This document shows, one piece after another, positions 17,572 to 26,410 of a stretch of 64,000 nt of DNA (position 1 is the stretch's first letter; each line of letters begins with the position of its first letter). The notes beneath the pieces were generated by a model. That model made no database searches. It was not told the origin of the DNA and saw only the letters and a program-made list of their open reading frames with translations. The stretch covers positions 186,001-250,000 of the forward strand of contig CAVUIT010000008.1 of assembly GCA_963741625.1 (NCBI GenBank), written 5' to 3'. Source of the DNA: CAWBBA01 sp963741625. Its GTDB lineage: Bacteria > Desulfobacterota > Desulfomonilia > Desulfomonilales > Desulfomonilaceae. The translations under genes and the position numbers were made by a program.

Positions 17572-18399
17572 GTGCGGAAGGCTATTGAGGAACACACCCG
17601 CCTCCTTCTCTCAAAAGGCAGCGCAATTCGGAAGGACGCCCCTGAGAGCGCTGTGACCCTAGTCGATCTGCCGGGATTCCCTGAGGTTTGTGTAAAGGAG
17701 TTCCGCTGGAGAGGGTGGCTTCATGCCCTGAAAGGGCTTTTTCGACCTACACAGGGGTTGCGGACGTACCGAAACGGGCGCCGATTGTCCGAAATGGGCA
17801 TCAGTTGCGCATGCCCTCTGGCACTGGTTAGAAAGAGCACCTTGGGAATTGTGCGCTTGGAGTGGGTGATCATGGAAGTAATCCCCGGCGCCTTGGAACT
17901 GGACCGTTACATCGTGAAACAAATAGCGCTCGGGTGGACACCGGATGAGAGGAGGGGACTGGCCAGGCTCCTGGGGCGTTTCATCGGATCGATTCATTCC
18001 CGGGGGGTCTTCCATTCAGATCTGAAGACTTGCAATATCGTGGTGTCCGGGCCCGGCTCGTCACCGAAGGCAAACCCGGATCCATCGACACCTGATGGGG
18101 ACCCGTTAGCTTCCTCATCGAGCACCGTTCATTTCTCCTTGCTTGATTATGATGATGTCACCTTTGCCCGTGAAGTCACCGACAAAAAACGGATAAAGAA
18201 CTTGGTCCAGATATTTCTGTCTACTCCTATGGCTGTGAAAGCCACTCAGCGTTTGCTGTTCCTCGATGAATACGCTTTGCATGCGGGACTGAGTCGCAGT
18301 CGGAAGCGCGAGATCGCCCGGGAAGTTATCAAGGCGGCCCAAGGAAAGAACTTGCTCTACGTGGGATTAGACGGGGATGTTTGTGAGAGATGGCACTGA
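17572..18399 (+). CDS. Lipopolysaccharide kinase (InaA/WaaP-like) family protein, 5' end uncertain
   Basis: A protein-kinase-fold enzyme of the type that phosphorylates LPS core heptose or Kdo. The catalytic loop reads HSDLKTCNIVV (HxD...N) and the metal-binding motif LLDYDDV stands for DFG. A conserved KEFRW near residue 45 is the likely ATP-binding Lys region. A low-complexity Ser/Pro insertion sits between the two motifs. The annotated GTG start at 17572 lacks a ribosome site. The preceding 140 bases read sensibly in another frame (KSILKPQRTWIAANRTVV), so the true N-terminus may lie near 17507, with a +1 shift near 17565-17570. It is the last gene of the LPS operon. Confidence 0.72.
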   Translation: MRKAIEEHTRLLLSKGSAIRKDAPESAVTLVDLPGFPEVCVKEFRWRGWLHALKGLFRPTQGLRTYRNGRRLSEMGISCACPLALVRKSTLGIVRLEWVIMEVIPGALELDRYIVKQIALGWTPDERRGLARLLGRFIGSIHSRGVFHSDLKTCNIVVSGPGSSPKANPDPSTPDGDPLASSSSTVHFSLLDYDDVTFAREVTDKKRIKNLVQIFLSTPMAVKATQRLLFLDEYALHAGLSRSRKREIAREVIKAAQGKNLLYVGLDGDVCERWH

Positions 18400-18445
18400 A
18401 TTGATTCGGCTTTTGGCGCACCAGATCGCGGTCCCTAGAAATTGG

Positions 18446-18697
18446 TTACCCGACAATGATAAGGGGTTTCGGCTCTCCCGTGACAAGCTTGTCGCCGACC
18501 GAAGTGCCACATCTGGCGCACAGGTATTCGTACTTTTCTCCCTCCGGAAGGACCAGGAGGAGGCGTTCCCGCACGGGCATAGATTTGCGGCAATTCGGGC
18601 AATACAACTCCGTCGCCCTAAATCCCTCAAATTGTTTTTGCTTTGGTGCGCCGGCACGCTGGGGCACGCCGAATTTTCGTGGGCCAAATCTCTGCAT
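18446..18697 (-). CDS. Small zinc-ribbon protein, unknown function
   Basis: An 83-residue basic protein with a zinc ribbon made of CPNCRK and CARCG pairs about 30 residues apart. The N-terminus MQRFGPRKFGVPQRAG is rich in Arg and Gly. The start at 18697 is supported by TTAGGAGGCACC just before the ATG; an upstream in-frame start exists. It is convergent with the LPS operon and stands alone. Similar short zinc-ribbon proteins occur in related bacteria, often only as hypothetical or cytoplasmic proteins. Nucleic-acid binding is possible but not shown. Confidence 0.65.
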   Translation of the reverse strand: MQRFGPRKFGVPQRAGAPKQKQFEGFRATELYCPNCRKSMPVRERLLLVLPEGEKYEYLCARCGTSVGDKLVTGEPKPLIIVG

Positions 18698-18947
18698 GGT
18701 GCCTCCTAAATTGGATCCGGGAGTTCCCTCCAGGCTCGTCAAAACTGAACCTCGAAATTATACAAAAGTTAGCAACGAATGCTCACAACGTCAATCCATG
18801 GTGGAGCCACAGGACGGAAGATTTGATCGTTTTGTAAATGCTATTATTGACATAATCGCCACTTCTCTGCTATAATATTACCAAAATTAGATTAGGTTGT
18901 AATGACTTGGGCCGTGCGGTCTCGGCCTCACTCGTAGGAGGGATGTG

Positions 18948-19253
18948 ATGAAACGAATATTCCTGGTCCTAGTTCTCTTGACGGTGGCCTCCACGCCGGC
19001 GTTTTCATTCTCAATCGCCCCCGCGCAGTTTACATTCGGTCTTAACCGTGACGCAGCGTGCTTGAACCAATGCGTGAATGCGCCGTGCGATTTTCCTCCA
19101 GTGCTCAATCCTTGCGCTGTTCCGTGCCGGCCTCCCGGAATTCAAAGCCAGGCTGTCCCATGCGCCTTTGATACGGCCTGCCCCGCCGGCCGACTCCCTT
19201 GCCACGGTGTGTCCTACGGCGCCAATCCTTATCCCTTGTTCCGAGTCCGGTAG
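18948..19253 (+). CDS. Small exported cysteine-rich protein, unknown
   Basis: A 101-residue ORF with a clear signal peptide (KRIFLVLVLLTVASTPAFS, cleavage likely after AFS) and a mature part with eight cysteines, mostly in PC or CP pairs. It ends ANPYPLFRVR. A strong ribosome site (GTAGGAGGGATG) precedes the ATG at 18948. I do not recognise a family. The even number of cysteines and export suggest disulfide bonding or metal binding outside the cytoplasm. It lies alone between a zinc-ribbon gene (minus) and an L,D-transpeptidase gene. Confidence 0.6.
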   Translation: MKRIFLVLVLLTVASTPAFSFSIAPAQFTFGLNRDAACLNQCVNAPCDFPPVLNPCAVPCRPPGIQSQAVPCAFDTACPAGRLPCHGVSYGANPYPLFRVR

Positions 19254-19511
19254 TCTGCTAGAGTCTTCATGACGGAGGGTGCGGACCCGCGTTAGGGAGC
19301 GTCAGGCGACTCTCCCTTTGCGTGAACGAGCCCTGGTTTCATTCGTGTGGACCACATAGAAGTTTTGTGGGCTCAGTCTTGAGTTTCAATCTCTTCTATG
19401 TAAGAATTTTGCCTTGACGGCAAGCAGGTTTATGTCTTAATTGAATACACAGGGCTTGCATTGGCCAGAATTGGCTGAATGTAGGCTGCTTATTTGTTTT
19501 GTTGAGAGGTT

Positions 19512-20546
19512 ATGGGAATCATGTCGGTCTGGTGTCGCGTGGGAGTGTTGTTCGTAGTAGTTGGTGTCGTGGCGTGTACTCTCTGGGGTTGGCCTTCTCC
19601 AGCCTCTGCCAAAGATACATTTGTCAAAGATCTCCTCCTAAGTCTCGCCTATCCACTGGAAGTTCAGAAGCCGGAGCCAAGAGCTTACGCAGATTTAGAG
19701 AAGCTCCTTTCGGAACCTCTGGAAGGTGTCGAAGACCGCAGCAGTGTTTCTTCTCCCGACGCGTGGAAGTTGCCGTTCACGGAAGACCATCTTCGCAAAC
19801 AAAAAGAGAGCGCCGATAAGGCTTCCAATGCATTTTTCCCGGGCATGGGCTCTTTGGGCCTACTGCCTGAACGCTGGACCCGCCTCGCGTCCCTTCATCC
19901 GATAGTCCCAGCCGCGCGAAGACTCGGAACGGCGATATTGGATTCCGGAGAAAGTTTTTCATCCGCGGGTCGTCTCGTTGGGGATCCTGTGTCACTCTTC
20001 TCCAGCTTCGAGGTTCTGGTGAGCAAGTCCGATTACACCCTAAAATTCTACGGAATGAAGAATGGCCGGGACAGGACTCTACTCTTTGACTGTAGAACTG
20101 GGCTTGGATCACCCGAATTTCCGACCCCTCGTGGTACTTACTATCTGGTGAGAATTTTTGACGATAAACCTATATGGATTCCTCCCCCCAGCGATTGGGC
20201 CTACGGACAGGCTCCCAGCCGCTCTGCTTATGGCGGACACATGATTCCGCTGTTTAAGAAGGTCCCTGCCAAGGATGGCGGCAAGGGCGACGAAGTAGTG
20301 AACGTGCTGGACAGTGTGGCGCCTCAGATGAAGGTGATCGATACCGGTGGGTATCGCGTTCACGGGACCGATTCACCCTGGAGCATAGGCTCCAGCCAGT
20401 CTCATGGATGCGTTCGATTGCTGAACAAGTCGGCAAAACGGTTGTCCGACACACTGAAGATGTACGTCGGGACCACCACGAGGGACAAGACTCCCAACGG
20501 GCCTTACATCAATCTGGCGCGGCCGGTAAGGCTTATTCTCAAATAG
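19512..20546 (+). CDS. L,D-transpeptidase (YkuD family)
   Basis: An exported 344-residue enzyme that forms 3-3 cross-links or attaches proteins to peptidoglycan. It has an N-terminal signal or anchor helix (VGVLFVVVGVVACTLW). The YkuD domain lies at about residues 170-344: LVSKSDYTLKFYGMKNG, GSPEFPTPRGTYYL and the catalytic HGTDSPWSIGSSQSHGCVRL, with Cys and His of the SHGCVR motif intact. Residues 30-165 hold a variable region without a recognised peptidoglycan-binding domain. GAGAGG sits 5 bases before the ATG at 19512. It stands alone; a terminal repeat cluster follows at 20560-20715. Confidence 0.93.
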   Translation: MGIMSVWCRVGVLFVVVGVVACTLWGWPSPASAKDTFVKDLLLSLAYPLEVQKPEPRAYADLEKLLSEPLEGVEDRSSVSSPDAWKLPFTEDHLRKQKESADKASNAFFPGMGSLGLLPERWTRLASLHPIVPAARRLGTAILDSGESFSSAGRLVGDPVSLFSSFEVLVSKSDYTLKFYGMKNGRDRTLLFDCRTGLGSPEFPTPRGTYYLVRIFDDKPIWIPPPSDWAYGQAPSRSAYGGHMIPLFKKVPAKDGGKGDEVVNVLDSVAPQMKVIDTGGYRVHGTDSPWSIGSSQSHGCVRLLNKSAKRLSDTLKMYVGTTTRDKTPNGPYINLARPVRLILK

Positions 20547-20620
20547 TAATCGCTCACCGCAGAGATCACAGAGTCCGCAGAGGATTCGGTTTTCTATGCA
20601 TGTCTCTCAGGTGGGCACTT

Positions 20621-20715
20621 TATTCTCATTCCCAGGCTCTTATTTTGTAGGGGCAGGGCTTGCCATGCCCGCAGAGGGCGCAGTCCCGCGTCTCGCGGGA
20701 CGCCCCTACGTTTGG
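20621..20715. repeat. Dispersed repeat cluster
   Basis: It starts with TTCTCATTCCCAGGCTC, a variant of the element flanking the transposase at 58 kb. It continues with GTAGGGGCAGGGCTTGCC and CGTCTCGCGGGACGCCCCTAC, which form the ends of a palindromic unit. It lies between the L,D-transpeptidase and the convergent mutL. Confidence 0.6.
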
Positions 20716-20737
20716 TAAGGCGCTATCTGGCGCGCGG

Positions 20738-22498
20738 CTATCTTCTCCCCATCTTCCGCCGAATCTCACTGAATGGGAACCGTATCGCCAGAGGACGACC
20801 ATGTGGGCATACCTCAGGCGAGCCGGTACGGTCCAAGTCCTTCAACAGTGTTCTTATTTCTTCCACCTGCATGGTCATGGTCTCCTTGACTGAAGCTTGA
20901 CAGGCCATGCTTTTTAGGACTTCCTCTCTGAATCGAGTCGGTTCACCGCGAAGCCCCGTATTCAGCATCACATCCACAAGTTCGCTGAAGAGTTCTTCCA
21001 CGTCCGAATTTCCGAGCCACTCCGGCACTCCCTTCACCGCAAACTCTCGTTCGCCGAATTCCTCGATCCGGAAGCCTGCGTCTTGCAGTAGGTCCAGATG
21101 CGCGGCCAAAGCTCGGGCTTCCACTGCGGAATATTGAAGAATCTTGGGGATGAGAAGATCCTGGCACGCGGGTCTGGATGCTTCCCTCTCACTTCTCATA
21201 AGCTCATCAAAAATGAGCCGCTCATGCGCCGCATGATGGTCCAGTACGACAAGCTCATCATCACTGTGAAGCACGAGGAATGAATTCGGCAGCCTGCCGA
21301 CTATCCCCAGTGAGGAAAACTTGCCCCCCTGTTCGTTCAGGGTGGGCGTCATGTCAACAGCGGCAGGGGCAACCTGGGGGTGGTCCCGGTATTCAATTTC
21401 CGGCACCGCATCTGACGGCTCTCTTTCGCCCTGAAGATGTCTGGCCAGAGGAGTCAACGGCGGTCGTGGGAAAAACGGTTCCATCGGACCCGACGGGGGA
21501 TTAAACGGGGCCCCCATCAACGCCTGATGAATACCATCGAGAATGAGCTGCGAGATTTGCACTGGGCTGACAAAACGCACCTCGGCCTTTTGGGGATGAA
21601 CGTTGACATCGACCAGGTTGGGGGGGAGTTCGATGAACAGGATGGCCAGCGGATACCGCCCGCGTTCCATCAGGTTTGAAAAGGCCCGTGTTACTGCCGC
21701 GTTCACCAGACGGTCGCGAACCGACCGACCATTGACGAAGGTGAGGACCGATCTCATGTTGGAGCGTGCATACGGGGGCCTGGCGACGTAACCCTGAAGA
21801 CGGGCGTCCCCCACATTATGTTCGACTGCGACCAGGTTCTCCCGTACGTCTTTTGAATAGAGAGTGTGGATGCGCTCGAATGTGGAGCGAACCGCGGGTA
21901 CGTCTATTTTGGATCTGCCGTCCTCTGAATATGTGAACCCAACCGTCGGGAAAGCCAAAGCAAGTTTGATCAGCAGTTCCTGAATGTGGGCCGCCTCAAC
22001 GCCGGATCCCTTTAAGAATTTTCTCCGGACAGGCACATTGAAGAAGAGATTGCGGATCTCGACGGCGGTTCCTGTTCCCATGCCCACTCTCTCGGATTTG
22101 CGAAGCACCCCCCCTTCTATCAGGACCTCGGTTCCCGCTGTATCCGACTGATCTCGCGTCAAAAGCCTCAATCTGGAAATAGATGCGATGCTCGCCAGCG
22201 CTTCCCCGCGGAACCCCATGGTGGCGATGCCCACAAGGTCCGTTTCAGACTTCAATTTGGAAGTGGCATGTCTTTCCAGTGCGAGAAAGGCATCGTCGTG
22301 ACCCATGCCTGTGCCGTTGTCTCGCACCCGAATGAGTTTTCTGCCGCCATTTTCAATCTCCACATTGACGGAAGACGCCTGAGCGTCAATGCTGTTTTCT
22401 ACCAACTCCTTAACTACCGAAACCGGACGCTCGATCACCTCGCCGGCGGCAATCCGGTTGATGACACTTTCTGAGAGTATTTTTATGCGAGCTGACAT
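20738..22498 (-). CDS. mutL: DNA mismatch repair protein MutL
   Basis: The 586-residue MutL ATPase/endonuclease coordinating mismatch repair. The N-terminal GHKL ATPase has INRIAAGEVIERPVSVVKEL, VRDNGTGM and TMGFRGEALASI. The C-terminal domain has the endonuclease signatures DHHAAHE (DQHA-type), ACQASVK and CPHGRP, so this is the nicking type found in bacteria without MutH. In the first motif the distal acidic residue is Asp rather than Glu, with Glu next to it. The stop of this minus-strand gene lies close to dispersed repeats. It is directly downstream of ruvB (15 bases apart), so the two may be co-transcribed. Confidence 0.97.
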   Translation of the reverse strand: MSARIKILSESVINRIAAGEVIERPVSVVKELVENSIDAQASSVNVEIENGGRKLIRVRDNGTGMGHDDAFLALERHATSKLKSETDLVGIATMGFRGEALASIASISRLRLLTRDQSDTAGTEVLIEGGVLRKSERVGMGTGTAVEIRNLFFNVPVRRKFLKGSGVEAAHIQELLIKLALAFPTVGFTYSEDGRSKIDVPAVRSTFERIHTLYSKDVRENLVAVEHNVGDARLQGYVARPPYARSNMRSVLTFVNGRSVRDRLVNAAVTRAFSNLMERGRYPLAILFIELPPNLVDVNVHPQKAEVRFVSPVQISQLILDGIHQALMGAPFNPPSGPMEPFFPRPPLTPLARHLQGEREPSDAVPEIEYRDHPQVAPAAVDMTPTLNEQGGKFSSLGIVGRLPNSFLVLHSDDELVVLDHHAAHERLIFDELMRSEREASRPACQDLLIPKILQYSAVEARALAAHLDLLQDAGFRIEEFGEREFAVKGVPEWLGNSDVEELFSELVDVMLNTGLRGEPTRFREEVLKSMACQASVKETMTMQVEEIRTLLKDLDRTGSPEVCPHGRPLAIRFPFSEIRRKMGRR

Positions 22499-22513
22499 AC
22501 TTAGGAAAGACTG

Positions 22514-23545
22514 CTACTTGGAATCGAAGAGGCCTTCCTGGGCTTGAGGGAACCCAAGTTTCTTGAAGTGCTCGTAAGCCTTCCGTGTGGCCATTCTCCC
22601 TCTCGGTGTCCTGTCAACAAACCCCTCTTTTACAAGATAAGGTTCGTAAACATCTTCCAGCGTATCCCTCTCTTCTCCCACCGAGGCGGCCAGCGTCTCG
22701 ATTCCTACCGGGCCGCCGCCGAATTTGAACATTATGGTCTCCAGGAACTTGCGGTCCATATAGTCCAGACCTGATGCGTCCACGTCCAGCATCTCCAGCG
22801 CATTCATGGCTACGCCCTTGTCGATTCTGCCTTGACCTCTTACCTGTGCAAAGTCTCGCACCCGTCTGGTCAAGCGGTTCGCAACACGCGGAGTGGCCCG
22901 CGCTCGGCTTGCTATTTCCACTGCGCCCTCTTCATCGATCTCGACCTTGAGGATTGAGGCGGATCTCTTGACGATCGTTTTGAGTTCATCCGTCGAATAA
23001 AAGTCCAGGTGGAATATTATTCCAAACCTGTCTCTCAGAGGATTGGTCAGCAGCCCACTGCGAGTAGTAGCCCCCACCAGCGTGAAAGGAGCAAGGTCCA
23101 GCTTGATAGTCCTGGCGCTTGGCCCCTGGCCTATGATGAGGTCAAGCTTGAAGTCTTCCATTGCCGGGTAGAGGATCTCCTCCACTACGGGCGAGAGCCT
23201 GTGAATCTCGTCGATGAACAGGACGTCTTTGCTTTCGAGATTTGTCAGGATAGCCGCAAGGTCTCCAGGTTTCTCGATGACGGGTCCGGATGTTGACCGG
23301 ATCTGAACTCCCAACTCCCGAGCTATTATGTGGGCCAGCGTGGTTTTACCCAGACCGGGCGGGCCGTGGAAGAGAATGTGATCGATGGCTTCTCCTCGGG
23401 CGGAAGCTGCTTCGATGAAAACAGCCAGATTGTCCTTTATTTTTACCTGTCCCACGTAATCAGCCAGATGGCGGGGCCGAAGGGTCCTGTCAGCGTCGTC
23501 ATCCTCTGGGATGGGGCAACCGGTAATTATGCGTTCAACGGTCAT
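22514..23545 (-). CDS. ruvB: Holliday junction branch migration helicase RuvB
   Basis: A 343-residue AAA+ motor that drives branch migration with RuvA. Landmarks are LRPRHLADYVGQ, Walker A GPPGLGKTTLAH, Walker B DVLFIDEIHRL, sensor/arginine-finger region TLVGATTRSGLLTNPLRDRFG and the C-terminal winged helix ending TPRGRMATRKAYEHF. The length and frame are normal. Unlike many genomes where ruvC-ruvA-ruvB are together, ruvC and ruvA are 4 kb away on the opposite strand with yebC, so the operon is split. Confidence 0.98.
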   Translation of the reverse strand: MTVERIITGCPIPEDDDADRTLRPRHLADYVGQVKIKDNLAVFIEAASARGEAIDHILFHGPPGLGKTTLAHIIARELGVQIRSTSGPVIEKPGDLAAILTNLESKDVLFIDEIHRLSPVVEEILYPAMEDFKLDLIIGQGPSARTIKLDLAPFTLVGATTRSGLLTNPLRDRFGIIFHLDFYSTDELKTIVKRSASILKVEIDEEGAVEIASRARATPRVANRLTRRVRDFAQVRGQGRIDKGVAMNALEMLDVDASGLDYMDRKFLETIMFKFGGGPVGIETLAASVGEERDTLEDVYEPYLVKEGFVDRTPRGRMATRKAYEHFKKLGFPQAQEGLFDSK

Positions 23546-23615
23546 GCATCCGATCCTCGTAGTTCATGAAGTTCTTTGGTGATAAATACGAAGCAAAAAG
23601 GATTGATCCGCGCAT

Positions 23616-24227
23616 TCAGAGACTGGCGTCTTTAAGGGTCAGAAATCGGATCAGTTTTTCCAACTCACCCGAGCCGCGTTGAGAAATTTGAATTATCTGG
23701 AAGCCTGCGCAGCCATCTTCGTCGACCCACCGACATATAGCCCGGAAGGCGAACGGATCAACCTGCGAAAACTTATCAGAAGGGATTGCAAAAGTCTTCA
23801 CTTCACCCACTTTCGTTTCTATGCCGCTTACTTTCAGACCTTTTTCAGTGATGTCTTTAATCACACCCTTAACTGCTGGGCGTGTACCCACGCACAAGTA
23901 AATTGGAAAAGGGAACTCCAGTTCATCTCTCGGCAAAAGGCGCGTGGTGGCAATGGCCACGGTGTCGTCTTCCAATGACACGCGGCCAAAGACTTCCGAG
24001 GTCCTTACGGCCTTGACTTCCAATAGCTTCTTGAATGCGCTTTGGAGCCCCTGGGCCGACAGATTGTATTTGCCCCTTAATTCGGAATCGTTCATCCCGG
24101 AACGGAGGTCATTTACAAAATCCTTGGCTATGATTTCTCGTTTCGGCAACTTAGTTCGAGGCTCCTTCCCATTCAGGTCAATTCTATCACATTTGAGCTT
24201 CGACGGCTGTTGGGCGATTGCTCGCAT
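23616..24227 (-). CDS. PilZ-domain protein with one N-terminal helical module
   Basis: A 203-residue paralogue of the protein at 9351-10037. The N-terminal module reads FVNDLRSGMNDSELRGKYNLS, followed by a helix ending KKLLEVK, and is present once rather than twice. The PilZ domain has RLLPR (RxxxR) and DITEKG in place of DxSxxG, so c-di-GMP binding is plausible. Shared downstream segments (GIETKVGEVKT against GIEAKVGDLKT, and CRWV/CRWC) show clear common ancestry. The start at 24227 has only a weak purine stretch upstream; a shorter start is possible. It lies 70 bases upstream of ruvB, likely by chance. Confidence 0.78.
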   Translation of the reverse strand: MRAIAQQPSKLKCDRIDLNGKEPRTKLPKREIIAKDFVNDLRSGMNDSELRGKYNLSAQGLQSAFKKLLEVKAVRTSEVFGRVSLEDDTVAIATTRLLPRDELEFPFPIYLCVGTRPAVKGVIKDITEKGLKVSGIETKVGEVKTFAIPSDKFSQVDPFAFRAICRWVDEDGCAGFQIIQISQRGSGELEKLIRFLTLKDASL

Positions 24228-24924
24228 CCCGCCAAAGACTTTCGGCCGGTGATGAAGTCTCGATCACACCTACTTTGAATTCTTCGATCTCCAGGTTGGT
24301 AGTTCGCAGCGTGCAGCGAATCCAAGACACAAGAACTTTTCTATCACAAGGGGAAATATTAAAAACATCAACTGGGACCTCGCGGCTGCCATGGATCTTA
24401 TTGTGTAGAAGACTGTCATGAGGGCCGTAAGCGTGTAATCCACGTTGGAGGGTATCAGTGTAAGATAATGAAACCATGATATAATCTCCGGAGGGAAAAA
24501 TCATGTCAGGTCACAGTAAGTGGAGTACCCTCTATCCTTCCGGTATGCAGAAATCTAGTTAAACAGCGTCCTAAAAGGCTTTTACCCGATTAACCGCTTT
24601 GTAAATGGTCGCCATTTTGTTAACCCGTGCAGGTTAAAGGCTACCGCGCGGGCTATCATAGGATTTGCCTTCAAGAATCCATGTAATTGGTTCTGGTGAA
24701 GCGGTTGCGATGGGTGGAATTGCCCCAGTGACCACATGAACCACATTCCCAATTTGGGAATATGCTACAGGACAACTTTCGTTCAGAACGTCTTCCCACG
24801 AAACGAGACCAAATTGACACCGGACGAGGCAGATCTAAAGGGCGCTCTATTCCATGCTGGCCGCAGTTTTCGTGTGGGAGCATTATGCAGAATTCCGAGC
24901 TCCGGGTCGTGAAAACGATTCGCG
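24228..24924. other. Intergenic region with yebC-leader relic
   Basis: No intact gene. It contains the degenerate partial copy of the yebC leader and start (24312-24530). The remainder (24540-24924) shows nothing I can identify. Confidence 0.6.
24312..24560 (+). pseudogene. Degenerate copy of the yebC leader and first codons
   Basis: The ATG at 24504 begins MSGHSKWST, nearly identical to the yebC start MSGHNKWST at 26411, and then diverges into an unrelated tail that ends within about 20 codons. The match extends upstream. A stretch that can be read RHKNFSITRGNIKNINWDLAAAMDLI aligns with HKNLSRTERYIKKINEGLAAIVDLL at 26230-26310, and the segments reading CTCGCGGCT-(G/A)-(C/T)C are shared. A GGAGGG ribosome site is still present. 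It appears to be a remnant of a duplication of yebC and its upstream region, with the rest lost. Confidence 0.6.
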
Positions 24925-25182
24925 TTATCTTTTTCTTTTGGTACGAACGATGAACTCGCTCGGAGCCCTCGATATGGACATAAGCGTCAAATAGACCGTT
25001 AGGCCTAGAGAAAGAGCGGCTACTGCTACCACACATGCGGCTATATTGTCATCGAGGTCAAAGCCGTATCCCGACCACCTGGCAATGAAATAGACCAGGA
25101 GAAAACCCACAAGGACGCAGCACACCGAAAAATACAAGTGGTCAAAGAAGACCCTGACATTGCTTGTCTGTACTGAACTCAT
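24925..25182 (-). CDS. Small two-helix membrane protein, unknown
   Basis: An 85-residue protein with two hydrophobic segments, FSVCCVLVGFLLVYFIARW and IAACVVAVAALSLGLTVYLTL, separated by an acidic loop (GYGFDLDDN), and a basic C-terminus (VRTKRKR). The ATG at 25182 is preceded by GCGGAG; an upstream in-frame start at 25233 would add 17 residues. I do not recognise a family. It lies between the relic and intact copies of the yebC leader, divergent from nothing obvious. Confidence 0.45.
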   Translation of the reverse strand: MSSVQTSNVRVFFDHLYFSVCCVLVGFLLVYFIARWSGYGFDLDDNIAACVVAVAALSLGLTVYLTLMSISRAPSEFIVRTKRKR

Positions 25183-25263
25183 CGCTCCGCAACTATCCAA
25201 GCCGGTTAGAAAAACGTCTGGTGCAAACTGCACATAGGTATACTATTAGCAGATTCTGCACAG

Positions 25264-25509
25264 TTATCCAAGATGACCGGACACCCAAAATTGGTCCCGG
25301 TTCTGAGTTAGTATCGTGGCAGTGAAGGGCCGGAGCTGTAAGTCATCTTTGGGGTAAAAACACCACTGTCCTTCTTGTGGACCCCAGAAGATTTTGGATG
25401 AAACTTGCCACATCATAACTTTACCGACCTTCTCAAGGAGCATGGGGTGACAGGCTTCCTTATTTTTGGGCATAAACTTTGCGTAGATAATATCAAACGG
25501 TTTCATTGG
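25264..25509 (-). CDS. Small protein of unknown function
   Basis: An 81-residue ORF starting MKPFDIIYAKFMPKNKEACHP and rich in aromatic residues (KIFWGPQEGQWCFYP). A very strong ribosome site, AGGAGGAACCC, precedes the ATG at 25509, which supports translation. An in-frame start at 25635 is less likely. No signal peptide, membrane segment or known motif. It lies about 80 bases upstream of the small membrane protein gene on the same strand, so the two could be co-expressed. Confidence 0.5.
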   Translation of the reverse strand, partial: PMKPFDIIYAKFMPKNKEACHPMLLEKVGKVMMWQVSSKIFWGPQEGQWCFYPKDDLQLRPFTATILTQNRDQFWVSGHLG

Positions 25510-26410
25510 GTTCCTCCTCCTGTTGCCGAACATCTCTTCAAGTTGATCCGGTAAACTTATACGGAACTTGTAGCAGAGAGGCGCTACAAAGAATGAAACG
25601 CCGTTACGGGGTGGAGGATCGGTGTTTTTTGTCACCGGCTAAACCCGAAGTTTAAAGGCCGGTATGCACCAAAACTCCACCCCTTGACACGGTCCCGCTC
25701 ACAACGCTTCACGCAACACGGAGCGGTGGTCATTTGTCGGCACAATGACCGCAGAAGAGCAGAAGCGCCGGGAATTCAAAGGACAAAAGGTCTGTCACCC
25801 GACTTCATCTAGGGTGTCGTACAGAGACCTGATCTCTCGTTTGATGAATCTGAGGCCAATCGGAGGTCAGCACTATAGATCACGGATTTCTCATGATTAT
25901 TTCTTCACGTGTAAACGGCCTTAGGGTTCCCTTGTAATATGATTCTAGACGGACCGGCCTGATCTCCTCCCCACCCCCATGCCTGTGGCTTCACAGGATC
26001 AATTTTGCGCTCGGTTCATGCTCGCCGCACCCGTCCCCCACCTTGACCCGCCTGTGAAATCGCCACCCGACCTCGCTGTGAATTCGTATGACCATGTGAG
26101 CTATTGAGCAGATCCTTGGAGGGTAAGTGAGCGGTATTCGGATAGGCCGTCTGCCTCCCGTTCCTAACCCGTACCTCACCCCGGGGAGCGGAACATAAGG
26201 CGAGCCGAGACTTTTCAGCGGATATTGACACATAAGAACTTGAGCAGAACCGAAAGATACATTAAAAAGATCAACGAAGGCCTCGCGGCTATCGTGGACC
26301 TTCTTTCAAGAAAGGGCTATCATAATGGGCTACCAGGGGCGAAAGAAGAGCCTAGTGCGAGTTAATATCATCCCTAAGTAATTCATCATTAGCAGAGAGG
26401 ATAGGCCACC
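25510..26410. other. Long intergenic region upstream of yebC
   Basis: No gene is supported. An open frame on the minus strand at 25991-26233 has no family I recognise and an unusual composition. At 26219-26345 lies the intact counterpart of the relic at 24312, a short open stretch reading THKNLSRTERYIKKIN and GLAAIVDLLSRKGYH that ends just before yebC. Its role is unknown. Confidence 0.5.

Noticed and set aside
25991..26233. 80-residue minus-strand open frame upstream of yebC
   Set aside because: No ribosome site or recognised family. It may be part of a repeat, and no coding evidence was found.
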